A DNA stretch of 64,000 bases from positions 42,396,392 through 42,460,391 of the forward strand of contig OX387190.1 in NCBI GenBank assembly GCA_947561395.2. The letters run 5' to 3'. Shown piece after piece: positions 38,418 through 48,478 of the stretch (the stretch's first letter is position 1; every line of letters begins with the position of its first letter). A program made the translations under genes and the position numbers. The stretch is from Buxus sempervirens. Lineage: Eukaryota; Streptophyta; Magnoliopsida; Buxales; Buxaceae. The notes beneath the pieces are model-generated. The model was not told where the DNA came from, did no database searches, and saw only the letters and a program-made list of their open reading frames with translations.

Positions 38418-38618
38418 GTTTTTAATGGGCTTTGAACACAATTGCTTAATGCGTTGGAGGGAGAAATATGATAAATCCAATTCATTAGATTCAGAGCTGG
38501 CAAAAGAGGTCGCATGGTTTTGATGTCCAAACCTAAATGTGCGATCACAATCAAATCGCCAAGAATGCAATTCTAAAGAGCAACACTGTTGTGCCTGAGA
38601 AGCATCGCTGATGGGAGG

Positions 38619-39070
38619 TGTAATGACTCAACTCAGCAAAGGATTATCCGCTTTGGGCCAAAGCTTGCGAGGTATAAATGAGTCTCGTTAAGTTAAGTGT
38701 TCTCCTCGTCTCTTATACCTTATCAGACATTTATCCGTTTCTGATGTGGGATTGGGATATCACAATCTTCCCTTTCAGGACTGTATGTCCTCGTGTAGTA
38801 GTCGCTTAAAAGCCTACCAACCCCTCATGGGCCTGCCCTAATCGGTCCAGCCACCTTCCCCGGGCAACGCCAAGACCCACACTACTGGACCCGGAACCAG
38901 CTTTGATACCATTTGTAACGACCCAATCGAGTGAGGTATTGTCCGCTTTGGACTCAAGCCCGTACGGTTTTGTCCTCAAAAAGCGGCTCGCTAAATTAAG
39001 TGTTTTCCTTGTCTCTTATAACTTACCGGGCATTCATCCGTTTTCGATGTGGGATTGAAATATTATCACA
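38619..39070 (-). mobile_element. TRIM retroelement, minus strand
   Basis: Direct repeats 38619-38764 and 38914-39070 begin TGTAA(T/C)GAC(T/C)CAA and end in ATCACA. Both contain TTATCCGCTTTGG-type and TTAAGTGTT(C/T)TCCT blocks. CTTTGATACCATTT (38901-38914) next to the right repeat is the complement of a tRNA-Met-type primer site, so the element lies on the minus strand. GGGAG flanks both sides (38613-38617 and 39075-39079). Empty site: block D copy 1. Confidence 0.8.
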
Positions 39071-39555
39071 AGAGGGGAGCCACCAGGATAGCTATAAACT
39101 AGCACTTGCATACCCTTTTGAAAGAAACATAGAGATGACTAAATGGAAATACTACCTCCCAACATAAAATTGTAAAGTAGGGTTGCTTTTTGGTATTCAA
39201 AGAACCAAATGGTTATCAAGATCTTGAACTAGAGAAGGCAATGGAAATAATTCTAGTAAAATTGGAGGAAACAAGAAAGACAGATAGAAGATTCCTCCAT
39301 TGCGATGTTTGCAGTGATAGTAGTGAATGGCTCAAATCTGTGGTTATGGATTTGCCTCTCCAGAATCCTAATCACACCATCCCTTAATCAAAATTAAATC
39401 ACACCCTGGTGAGTTAAAAGTATTCAAGCCTGATCAACCCATCTGAATCATTTTTGTCGTGAACAAAATATTTAGACCACATGAGACGAGAACCAAATTC
39501 CCGCGAGATTCAACTGCAATCAATATAAGAGGCGTTGCTTTTTCGACAACGGCCA

Positions 39556-39868
39556 CACTGTGCGTGTAACGCCCCAGACCCATAACCAGCAAGATATTGT
39601 CCGCTCTGGGCCCACGGGCCCTCACGGATTTGTTCTTAGGGATAACACGAGAAAACTTCCCAGGGGTCACCCATCCTAGTAGTGCTCCCACTCGAGCATG
39701 CTTAACTTTAGGGTTCCCAGGGGATTTAGTCCCGTGTTGCTCCTTAAAAGGCCTCTTGTTAATTTGGGGGTCTCAAGATTACTTATAGCATCCCCGAGCG
39801 TTGTGGGATCCCAACCATATACACATCCTCGCCTGGTAGCTCGCCCAGTGAATGGGTAATCTCACTGG
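39556..39868 (+). mobile_element. Cassandra-like LTR with 5S rRNA-derived sequence (left arm)
   Basis: Begins TGTAACGCCCCAGACCCATA. On the complementary strand, 39655-39712 reads as the 3' half of plant 5S rRNA (GTTAAGC(G/A)TGCT..., CTAGGATGGGTGACCCCTGG, GGGAAGTTTTC). 5S-derived sequence in the LTR is the hallmark of Cassandra TRIM elements. The inner part runs through GTTGTGGGATCCCAACCATA to the LTR insertion at 39869. The right arm (41668-41725 plus 44125-44365) is the same sequence inverted. Confidence 0.75.
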
Positions 39869-41667
39869 TGTAGACACCCCAAATTGCACTATAAAATGAG
39901 AAAATAGTGAAAACATGTAATTAGAGCTTAAAACAGGTTAAAAATGCATAAAAATTGACAAAACGGGCTTTGCCCGTATTTCCTTCACGGGCCCGTCGCG
40001 CCCGAAAATTATCTACGGTCGGGCGCGCCCGTAGTGAAAATACGGTCACCGTTGGACCGTAGTACATTTACGGTCACTAAAGACATTTGCGAGTTTTGTC
40101 CTTCTCTCGATTTCCGAGCTTTATCTTTAGTCCAATATATCTTTAAATGAGCGAATTATGTATTTTATTCGCTGAAGCCACCTTGGTTGGCTATGGATAG
40201 GCATTATCTTATATTTAACTTAAACTGAAATTCTATCTTGCCAAATACTGGACCAGCCTTGCCCCTGGGTGTGTCTATAAATAGAGGCTCTCTCCTCTAG
40301 CTAAGGGCCACGAAATTTTGAATCCAAGGAATTCTAAGAAGCTCCAAGAGAAGAACTCCTGCTGCTCTGCCTGCTCAATCCAGGTAAGTCCCCTATCCCT
40401 TTTTATTTTTTGTCTTCAATTCTAGAAGTAATAGGATCATCTCTATTGCTGTAGAATAAGGCCATATCTGTTTTTGTATTCCTAAACTTGTCTCTAAGTA
40501 CCTCAAGAGTCTCTCTAGCCGTAAAACGTGAAGAGAGAACTAAGGGAAAGGGGAACAGGTGGATCCCTAGAATAGAACCCCATATCTGTTTTTTTCTTTT
40601 TTTTTCATAGAATAAGGCCTGTGATTGTGTTTGTGTAACCAAACCTATCTACAAGTACCTCAAGAGTCTCTCTAGCCATAAAACGTGAAGAGAGAACTAG
40701 GGGAAAAGAGACCAGGTGGATCCGTAGGGTAGATCCCCATGTGCTCAAATCTGTGAGATGTGGCTGTTTTGAATATCTTGATCATGTTTTAATGCTTTTT
40801 ATGATATATCTGAATGAATACATGAATCCAGGATGTTTATAGCATGAGATCCCCACTTTTTGATAAAATTTGGATTTTCCACACTTTTGCACCTACAGCA
40901 CTGTTTTCGTGATTTTTGTGGTTTTAGGCTAGGATCCTGGATTTATCATGATCAATATGGTAGATCTGGATTCAGAAGCCTGAAAATAAATTCTAGGGTT
41001 TCATGAGATGATTTTTGAATCGTTTTTCATTATTGAGATAAAACCCTACGGTCTCAGTTCTCCCCTTTTGGTGTTTTTCATCAACGTGGGTATTTTTGGT
41101 TTTGATTTTCAGATTTAATGTGAAATTTGGGCTTTATATATATCCTGGATTGTTCAAGTTCAATTTTGAAATATTTTATAAAAATCATATTTTTCTAGAT
41201 TTCTAGAATTTTGACTTGAAGCCAGATTTTTGGATTTTTCACTCTAAATTGATTTTATTTGATTTTATCTCAATTTTATCTTGATCATGAAACCCTAGGA
41301 ATGGTATGATCATATTTGAAAGTTCTGGATCAATCAGACTATTCATATGAAAAAAACCATACAATTTTGCTTTTTTGTGATTTTTCCTGATTTTTATAGC
41401 AAGCTTTTTCCTTTATTTTAACATGAACAATACCTGGCAACCACCTTGTGTGGATGAATAGGGGTGCCTAACACCTTCCCCTGTTCATAACTTAATCCCC
41501 TTACCCATCTCTGGTTGTTTTTTTTAGAGGGTTATTTTTACCCTAAAATTGCCTTTTGTGCTTATTTGATATTTTGGTGTCCATTCACACCTAAATTGAA
41601 TGGTGGCGACTCTTTGTTTTATTTAATCCCGTGTGATGATTGAGGAAATCATTAAATTGATTTTTTC
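39869..41667 (+). mobile_element. Ty3-like LTR fragment inside the Cassandra pair
   Basis: Starts TGTAGACACC, has a TATA box TATAAATA at 40276-40283 with a leader after it, and holds a 156-bp internal tandem duplication (about 40452-40607 and 40608-40760). It probably ends near 41590, and TGGTGGCGACTC (about 41600) follows as a primer-site-like sequence. The rest of the element is missing. The start resembles, in inverted orientation, the right end of the element at 41726-44124. Confidence 0.55.
40452..40760. repeat. 156-bp tandem duplication in LTR leader
   Basis: Two diverged copies contain TAGAATAAGGCC, then AGTACCTCAAGAGTCTCTCT, then AAAACGTGAAGAGAGAACTA and CAGGTGGATCC. Confidence 0.85.
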
Positions 41668-41725
41668 CATGTCTCACAACTGGGCGAGCTACCAGTCGAG
41701 GATGTGCATATGGTTGGGATCCCAC

Positions 41726-44124
41726 TGTGCGCACCTAAATCTAGATCGCACACGGGGCGCACGTTGGTTCGTGCGTGCCTCGGGACTTTTGGAGTCGCCA
41801 CTGCCTGAGAGGTGCAGGTAGACACGATGATTGCCCTATCCGGGTCTAAGTCTGGTCTGCGGCTTTTCAGAGTTCTAGCTAAGTCCTTGGTTACATCCGG
41901 GGAAGTCCGAAGACACCTCGGCCCGCCCCCGTCGGTTTGACGGGTCCCTCGGGTCTCCCTGGTTTTTGAGTCAATTTCACCCTTCCTAGGCCAGCATGCC
42001 ACTTTATTTGGTCTGGCGGGACCCTCTGGTGGTGTGGGTCCCTTTTTATTTTATTTTATTTTTTGTTTAGGTGAGGTGGGTCGGATTCGGGTCCCGTTGG
42101 AAGACCCGTGGGTTACCAAGGTTGGGCTTGGGACCCAGCAGGGTTATTGGGTAACCCTTTTTGGTTTATTTATCAGATTTATTTATTTACATTTGTTTGG
42201 ACTTGGTGGGCTTGGATTTGGCCCACTAGCCTAGGAGTTAGATGGCCTTGGGCCCGTTTATTGAAAACGGGCCCGGTTTGGGCCGGTCAAAGGTGGGCCC
42301 CACAAGTGGGCCCAGGATGCCTTGCTTGGCCTTTTTAGATCCACTGTCTACAAATGGGTTTAAAATAGCCCAATTTATCCAAAAAGGTCGATTCAAGCCA
42401 GTTCAGGTCGGGTCAAGTCCAACCGGGCCGAAAAATCAATTTTTAAACCAATTTCTTAATTTGACCGCACTTATTGTGCGGTTCTACCCAAACCGCTCTG
42501 GAAGTGCGGTTGTCTCCCGAACTTGCAGTTTTGTTCCGATTTCGCTCTGGATCAGTTTGATTGGTCTCCTGGGGATTCCGGTAGCTTTTGTAGGAGTTCC
42601 AGTGCCTTCAGTATTCTCCATTCTCTTCATTTTGGTTTGAAAAACCATTTTTCCTCTTTCTTTAGCAATGGTATTCAATTCACCTTCTCTTCTTCTTTCA
42701 TTTTGATAAAACGAGAATGGAATGAGGGAAGATGATGGGGTTACATGAGATTATTCAAAGAGGACAATTTCCTCTTTAGCATTTGACAAATAATGTCATT
42801 TGGATCATGTCTACTCTTATATTTTCTTCCTTTGATTCAATCTTTGCCTTCCCCGTGAAAGAACACTCATTTACGTGAAAAGATTCCCAGCACAAGCAAG
42901 CAAACAGGTTAGTGAAAAAGGTAAGAAAACGAAAATAAAACAAAATTATGTAAGGAACTTCACTTGTGTGTATTGGAAAAGAGATAAGAAACATTACCAA
43001 ATTACCAATTCTTTGTTTTTGATGATGTTAAGATTCTTCGAAGATTTTAGCAGTGCTTTCGCGTCCTCCGGGTTTTCTTAGGACAAATTTGAAAGAGGTT
43101 GGTTGGGTTCTTGATACTCAAAGGATGAAAAAGAAAGGTTTAGATGACATTTGAGCAGTATAGGGGTACTTTTGTCATTAGGGATCTTGGGTATTGGGAA
43201 TGGCAGAACCTGGGCAGGGTTTTGGCTGTGGAAAACACAGAGAAGGAGAGGGGGGAGGCCAAAGGAGTCGGCTTGCTCCAAATGGGGGGGACTGGCCCTC
43301 TATTTATAGGCAAAAAAGTGCCGGAACCACACTTGAAGTGCGGTTGTGACAAAATTGCACTAAAAAATCAAAAACCGCACTTTAAGTGCGGTTGGCATTT
43401 AACACGTGCAAATCTGCGCGAATCTGCCAGCTGTCGCCGTACAGGACATGCGTCCACCTTCTAAAAGATCAAAACCGTATTTGAAGTGCAGTTCAGACTA
43501 AACCATACTTCAAGTGCAGTTAAGCATGTTTTTTAAATGCCGGATCTGAAATCTTTTATTCAATTTGATTTAATTAAAGATTTTTATCCGATTTTCTTAA
43601 TATTTTATTAAAAAATCTAAGATTCTTTATGATTATATTATTAAAATATTGAAATAATTTTTATTTAAATGTTAAAATATTAAGATATGTTTTATTAAAT
43701 GTTTTTTTATTGATTTTATTAATTCATTTTGCTTTTTTGCTGCTATTCTGTCAAACGGGTAGTTTTCTTGAAACTTCAACTGCCCATAACTTCTTTATCT
43801 GGTGTCCGATTTCAGCAAACTTAGTATCGTTGGAATCAGCTCGGAACCACCTATCCATTGGGATCACTTTGGATAGCTAAATTGGGGTCGAGCAAAAAGT
43901 CAACTTTTCGCTCCCCAAAAGTTTGACCGACTCATAGCTTCCTCATCCGGAGTCCGATTCCAGCAAACTCAATTGCGTTAGAACCGTGTCGAAATACTTT
44001 TTTTTCAATGAGATGAAGTTTGATGGCCAAATTCACTTGAATCAAAAAGTCAATTTTTTGACCCCCTCAGGGTTTGACTTTTCATTTTTCTTCATTTTAG
44101 GGGTGCAAAAATCAGGTGTCTACA
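41726..44124 (-). mobile_element. LTR-type insertion, 2.4 kb, with 5-bp target duplication
   Basis: Ends TGTGCGCACC... and ...GGTGTCTACA (TG...CA), with a perfect 5-bp duplication CCCAC at 41721-41725 and 44125-44129. Reads on the minus strand from TGTAGACACC. Near its 3' end is TGGCGACTCC, similar to primer sites of Tat/Ogre-type elements. No gag or pol reading frame is seen, so it is a solo or non-autonomous form. The GC-rich region 42200-42330 is non-coding as far as I can see. Confidence 0.7.
42463..43521. repeat. Scattered 21-bp imperfect palindromes (AACCGCACTT..AAGTGCGGTT)
   Basis: At least six copies: about 42464-42483, 42491-42511, 43325-43345, 43373-43393, 43473-43493 and 43501-43521. 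Each is an inverted repeat with variants CAC/TAT and GCGG/GCAG. Confidence 0.75.
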
Positions 44125-44514
44125 CCCACAACGCTCGGGGATGTTATAAGTAATCTTGAGATCCCTTACAAAGCAAGAGGCCTTTTAAGGAGCAACACGG
44201 GACTAAATCCCCTGGGAACCCTAAAGTTAAGCGTGCTCGGGTGGGAGCACTGCTAGGATGGGTGACCCCTGGGAAGTTTTCTCGTATTATCCTTAAGAAC
44301 AAATCCGTGAGGGCCCGTGGGCCCAGAGCGGACAATATCTTGTTGGTTATGGGTCTGGGGCGTTACAGCGCGCTATCACGGTTTACTCTGTAATGGGTAC
44401 ATACAAATTGGTAGCAAAATGGGATAATGAATGGGCGTAAGGTACGGCAACCAGGGTGGGTGTCAATGATTCCAAAAGCTTCGGCTAATTGTGCATGTAT
44501 CTTTGATTCTCTTA

Positions 44515-45087
44515 GGTTGTGTTTGGAGCCTTGGATTTGGGAAGAAAAGAAAAGAAAGCTAAAAAGGAAAAGAAAAGAAGAGAAAAAAAGAAAATAACTG
44601 ATTTTCTTTTCTTTTCCGATGTTTGGATGAAATGAGAAATGAGAAGAAAAGAAAAATATATTTTAGTAAGATGATGGGTTGGGATGGTGGGCGAGTGAGA
44701 GTTGGTGGGTGCTGGTAGGGTTGGTGGGGGTGGCAGCGACGACGGCTGTGATGGTGGTGGTGGGCGGTGGCGGTGGGTGGTGGTGGTGGGCGGTGGCGGT
44801 GGGTGGTGGTGGTGTTGGTGGTGGTGGTGACGGGTAGTGGTGGCGGGCGATGGTGGGTGGTGAGTTGTGGTGGTGGTGGATGGTGCTAGTGGTGGGGTGG
44901 GTGGGTGGTGTGATGGTGAATTTTCTTTTCTTTCAAAATTCTTGCCATTTTGGAGAGAAAATTTTTTACATTGAAGAGAAAAAGGGAGAGAAAATCTTAT
45001 TTTCCCTCGTTGAAACCAAACAAGAGAAAAGAAAATTTTAGCATTTTCTTTTCTTTTCTCCTCAAATCCAGGGTTCCAAACACAACC
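44515..45087. mobile_element. PIF/Harbinger Tourist-type MITE
   Basis: 573 bp with ends GGTTGTGTTTGGAGCCTTGG and (complement of right end) GGTTGTGTTTGGAACCCTGG. It has TTA target duplications at 44512-44514 and 45088-45090, the signature of Tourist elements. The core carries a GGTGG-rich minisatellite. Confidence 0.85.
44690..44915. repeat. GGTGGC/GGTGGT-rich minisatellite
   Basis: Imperfect repeats of GGTGG, GGCGGTGGCGGT and GTGGTGG inside the Tourist-type element. It is strongly G-rich on the plus strand. Confidence 0.85.
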
Positions 45088-45090
45088 TTA

Positions 45091-46000
45091 GGCTCCGTTT
45101 GGATATCGAGAGGATGCGGGAAAGAGATGTGAGAAAAGAAAGTAAAAGAAAAGTGAAATAAAAGAAACAGAAATGGAATTTTCTCGGTTTTGTTTGGATG
45201 TTGCAAGAAAATTTTATAGTTTTAAGTGAAAATTTAGAATTTTGTGTTTGGATAATAAGAATGTTATTAGAATCCTGAATGTAATTTCCAATTATACCCT
45301 CACATGTATGCATGGCTTTGAGTATATCATATACAAAGCTAAAAACATGTATAACATATGATGATTAAGAAGTTCCAAGGAGAATGGGTTTGCCTACTTT
45401 AATAAGTGAACCCACTATCATCTGAAACTTGATGATTAAGAAAATTGTAATTGCACGAACCCAAATAAAATTTATTATCCAATCTTTCACTCGTAGATTC
45501 CATTTGACAGTGTTAAAATGGACCCTGTAGTATCTAGAGACTAATTTCCTTAATGACCAGTATATACATCTTTACATATTTTCATGGTTGGAGAAAAAGA
45601 AGAACAAAAAAATTCATGCCTACGGGCACCCTGTGCAACAGAAGAGCTTCGATGAAAGCCTGAAAATCGAAATCTGATACCAACTCCTCCACCGAGGGCC
45701 AAGACGATCCTGCTAATGAAATAATTGATGGGTATTGTTTATTCTATTACCGAGTCCTCTCTTCCATCTCCTGCAACCTGTTTGACAAACAATCCCAGCA
45801 ATCAATCTCTTTCTGATATCTAATAGGAGTTGCAGGCAAGACGGCAAGGTCCAAGATTTACAATATTGTGATTGGGGATCTTCGTTTAATTTGCTTGTTG
45901 GGTTCCAACAAACTTGCAAAAAACTATAGAAAATGGTTGTTCGTGGGAAGATATTACCATCAATTGGAATTTAGTTGATGGGTATTCATAGAAATAGGGC
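45091..46000. other. Intergenic in unit 2
   Basis: Begins GGCTCCGTTTGGATATCG, a common plant MITE start, but no matching right end is found. No gene up to the fructokinase fragment; 45640-45990 may be decayed intron or leader of that fragment. Confidence 0.4.
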
Positions 46001-46262
46001 CTTAGAGAATGATGTTTACGGCAACTACTCCGACGGTCTCATTATGAGCCTTGACAATATGCTCATAGACTTTGTGCCGACGGTATCTGGGGTCTCTCTG
46101 TCAGAAGCACTAGGACCTGAAGGCTCCGGATGGGGCTCTTGCAAACGTCACCATAGCCATATCTCGTCTCGGCGGCCAGTCTACCTTATCGAAAAGCTCG
46201 GGGATGACAAGTTCAAAGTCACATGTTAGCCCAAATCTTGAAAGCTGCATGCGTTGGAAAGT
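46000..46262 (+). pseudogene. Fructokinase (pfkB family) pseudogene fragment
   Basis: Three frames together recall the N-terminus of plant fructokinase: SDGLIMSLDNMLIDFVPTVS, then GVSLSEA, then LKAPDGALANVTIAISRLGG (about 46115-46175), then IEKLGDD, then MLAQILK (about 46226-46246). These match the GLIVSFGEMLIDFVPT, KAPGGAPANVAIAVSRLGG, GKLGDDEFG and MLAxILK blocks of the family. Frameshifts lie near 46112, 46180 and 46222. The homology stops near 46260. No catalytic C-terminal DTxGAGD region is present. Only this N-terminal exon seems to have been carried in. Confidence 0.75.
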
Positions 46263-47098
46263 TGGACTTTGAAGAAGGCAGTGAAGAGTGGTTCTGTGAA
46301 TCTCGGTAATGCTGAACTCTGGAGACGAGGTTGAAAGTTTGCGTTGGTAAGTTTGACTGAAGGAGATGAAACAGAAAGGGTATCGTTGATAAGTTGTATG
46401 TGTTGCGTTTCTCACGACACAGAATTTGACCCTTTGGCGCATGAAATAAAATTAGGCAGTTATTGTCATTCTTTCTCTCGAGAAATGGTGTGCCCCACAA
46501 TTTTTGGTCATCTAAACGCTACAAATAAGAGGGAAAAGCCTATTTTCATTCACTTTTTTCTATTCTTTTGCTATTCATACGGGCCTTAATGTCTTTTCCT
46601 AAAGGAATTGATTTTATGAGAGAAATCGTTTACTTACCCTGATCGAGGCTCAAAACAGGGTAAAAGCAAAAGGCATAAAAGCAGGGCATGTATAATTAGA
46701 CTTTTTCTTCTTTTAACTATGGTGTGGGTATGTAAATCTCTGGATTCAAATCAGTAAGATTCTCTGTCAGAGTGACCTCGTCGGAGAGTTTGGTCCAAAA
46801 TACAAAATTAAAGGAAATTACGCAACTTTTTTTTTTTTTTGGGGTAGTCAAGGAAATTACGTAACTTGCAGAACACAAATCAAGCTTTGAAAATTGGAAA
46901 ACGAATGTAGTGCTTTGTTTTTTTGTAATAGAATGTAGTACTTATCACAACAACTGGTAACATTAATTGTGCTTTAAGTAGAATAATCAAACTATACATT
47001 CTTTCGCACTCTCTGTCAAAACAAAAAAAAAAAAAGAAAAAATACATGCTTTCCCACTGATGAGATGGGACACACTTGTGATGGGAAAAAGTAATTTT
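46263..47098. other. Spacer downstream of AVT3-2
   Basis: The first half has no recognisable gene. From about 46770 it matches the spacer that precedes the 3' ends of the other AVT3 copies. Confidence 0.5.
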
Positions 47099-48385
47099 CT
47101 AGACCTTGACGGCAAAGATCTCCATTATAGAAGACCAAGTTCCTGAGACCGCAAGAACTACTCCTAAAACCACTATACCCATATCCAAAAGAACTCCCGA
47201 CCATCCCAACTCTTCCCTAAAAACCAACCAGTGGAACAGAGAAGGCAAAACAAACCCTAGAATACAGCACACGCTACTTCCCACCAAAGACAAGAAATCG
47301 GCAAAGTTAGGCACTAACAGTGCGACCAAGGTTACAGCCAAAACCACCACCCATCTCAACCACAAAGAGTACCTTCCATTGCTGAATCGCCTCTCAACCA
47401 CCTCATACACCGGGTTCATCATCAAAGGGAACGTGAAGAACAGATTCACACACAGTCCCAGCTGAACCAAAATGCTCACCAGTCCTCGACCAAAGTTGGT
47501 CGTAATTATATCTTTGGTTTCTTGGCCGAAAGCAAAGTAACCCAGAGCTCCAAATCCTGCATACATCAGAGATATGAAGGCCATGGACAACCCCAATATC
47601 TTCCCGAACTTTTGCTTGTCTCTCGTCTCCGATTCCAATGGCAAAACCATTCCGATCCCTTCAAAGGCGTAAACTGCGACACCCATACCATAAAAGAAAA
47701 CAGAAAGACTCCCAAAAGCTTCTAAAGCAGGCTTCTGTTTGAGATAGATCCGAACGTCTTCGACCATCACAACACCCTTCGCTCCCAGATCAACGACGTC
47801 GGCGAAAATACTCAAAGGGGCGAGATAGGTCAGCGTGGGAATCGAATTTAATCCCAATTGAAACGGAAAGCAGCTCCAGATGTAAAAGGTCTTTGGCTTG
47901 AACCCCAGAATTTCCTGGGCGAGACCTTGATGCGTAGGTGAAGACGAATTGAAAACATTGGCGAGGGTATTGGCGATGAAGATGAGGTAGCTGACACAGA
48001 ACCCCGCTTGCGATAGAACGATCATGACATCTACGGCGAACCTCCCAACCGGACCGCAGACGGTAAAGCCAAGATCTCCGAACGAGGCAATCTTGGTGAA
48101 ATTCTGACGGGATTCGAGTTTTCTGCGGGTATGGACCAGAAGCATCATACAATGATAGGTGAGGATGGCAACGGAGAATATCATGAGCATCCCAACGACC
48201 CATCCGGTTCTCTTGAAGGCGTAGGGGAGGCCCAGAACGCCGGCACCCACGATGGCGATGAATACGTTGGCGAAGGTCTTGGGTAGGGATGAGAGTGGTG
48301 GAGATTTTGGAAGAAGAGGCGTGTCTTCTCGGGGAAGAGATCGAAGGCCACGGGAGGACGAACTGGCTTCTTTATCAAACCCCAT
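47099..48385 (-). CDS. AVT3: Vacuolar amino-acid transporter AVT3-like, tandem copy 2
   Basis: Intronless and complete, 428 residues. It has the same start MGFDKEASSSS, TM1 signature and C-terminal blocks as the other two copies, with about 20 residue differences from copy 1 by hand count. The changes are spread and conservative (for example AVASLTYYC to SVAILTYHC), with no stop or frameshift, so selection may still act. The 90-95 bp before the ATG match copies 1 and 3, and then the sequence changes abruptly at about 48478 to EH intron 12. It therefore lacks the distal promoter of its paralogues and faces away from an EH exon fragment. Its expression may differ. Confidence 0.92.
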   Translation of the reverse strand: MGFDKEASSSSRGLRSLPREDTPLLPKSPPLSSLPKTFANVFIAIVGAGVLGLPYAFKRTGWVVGMLMIFSVAILTYHCMMLLVHTRRKLESRQNFTKIASFGDLGFTVCGPVGRFAVDVMIVLSQAGFCVSYLIFIANTLANVFNSSSPTHQGLAQEILGFKPKTFYIWSCFPFQLGLNSIPTLTYLAPLSIFADVVDLGAKGVVMVEDVRIYLKQKPALEAFGSLSVFFYGMGVAVYAFEGIGMVLPLESETRDKQKFGKILGLSMAFISLMYAGFGALGYFAFGQETKDIITTNFGRGLVSILVQLGLCVNLFFTFPLMMNPVYEVVERRFSNGRYSLWLRWVVVLAVTLVALLVPNFADFLSLVGSSVCCILGFVLPSLFHWLVFREELGWSGVLLDMGIVVLGVVLAVSGTWSSIMEIFAVKV

Positions 48386-48478
48386 GATCTAACGCCAACA
48401 GATCCTGCAATTCGTTTGCAGAAGATAAAACAGAGGAAAAGGGAGATCGATGAAGCAGCCGAGTTTGACTTGATCTTT

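Larger units (their letters stand above)
37690..39555. repeat. Block D, copy 2 (unit 2), interrupted by two insertions
   Basis: Corresponds to 27290-28510, with insertions at 38207-38417 and 38619-39070, and is cut at 39555 by the Cassandra-like composite. The remainder continues at 44366 (GCGCGCTATCACGG...) to about 44470. Confidence 0.8.
41668..44365 (-). mobile_element. Cassandra-like LTR (right arm, inverted), split by an LTR insertion
   Basis: Pieces 41668-41725 and 44125-44365 rejoin to the inverted counterpart of 39556-39868. The 5S-like region reads on the plus strand at 44226-44280 (GTTAAGCGTGCTCGGGTGGG, then CTAGGATGGGTGACC). It ends CTGGGGCGTTACA at 44365 and meets the resumed block D. 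Both outer ends meet GCG of the target. Confidence 0.75.

Noticed and set aside
39655-39712. A functional 5S rRNA gene
   Set aside because: Only the 3' half is similar, with many mismatches, and it lies inside an LTR-like arm; it is a retroelement-borne derivative.
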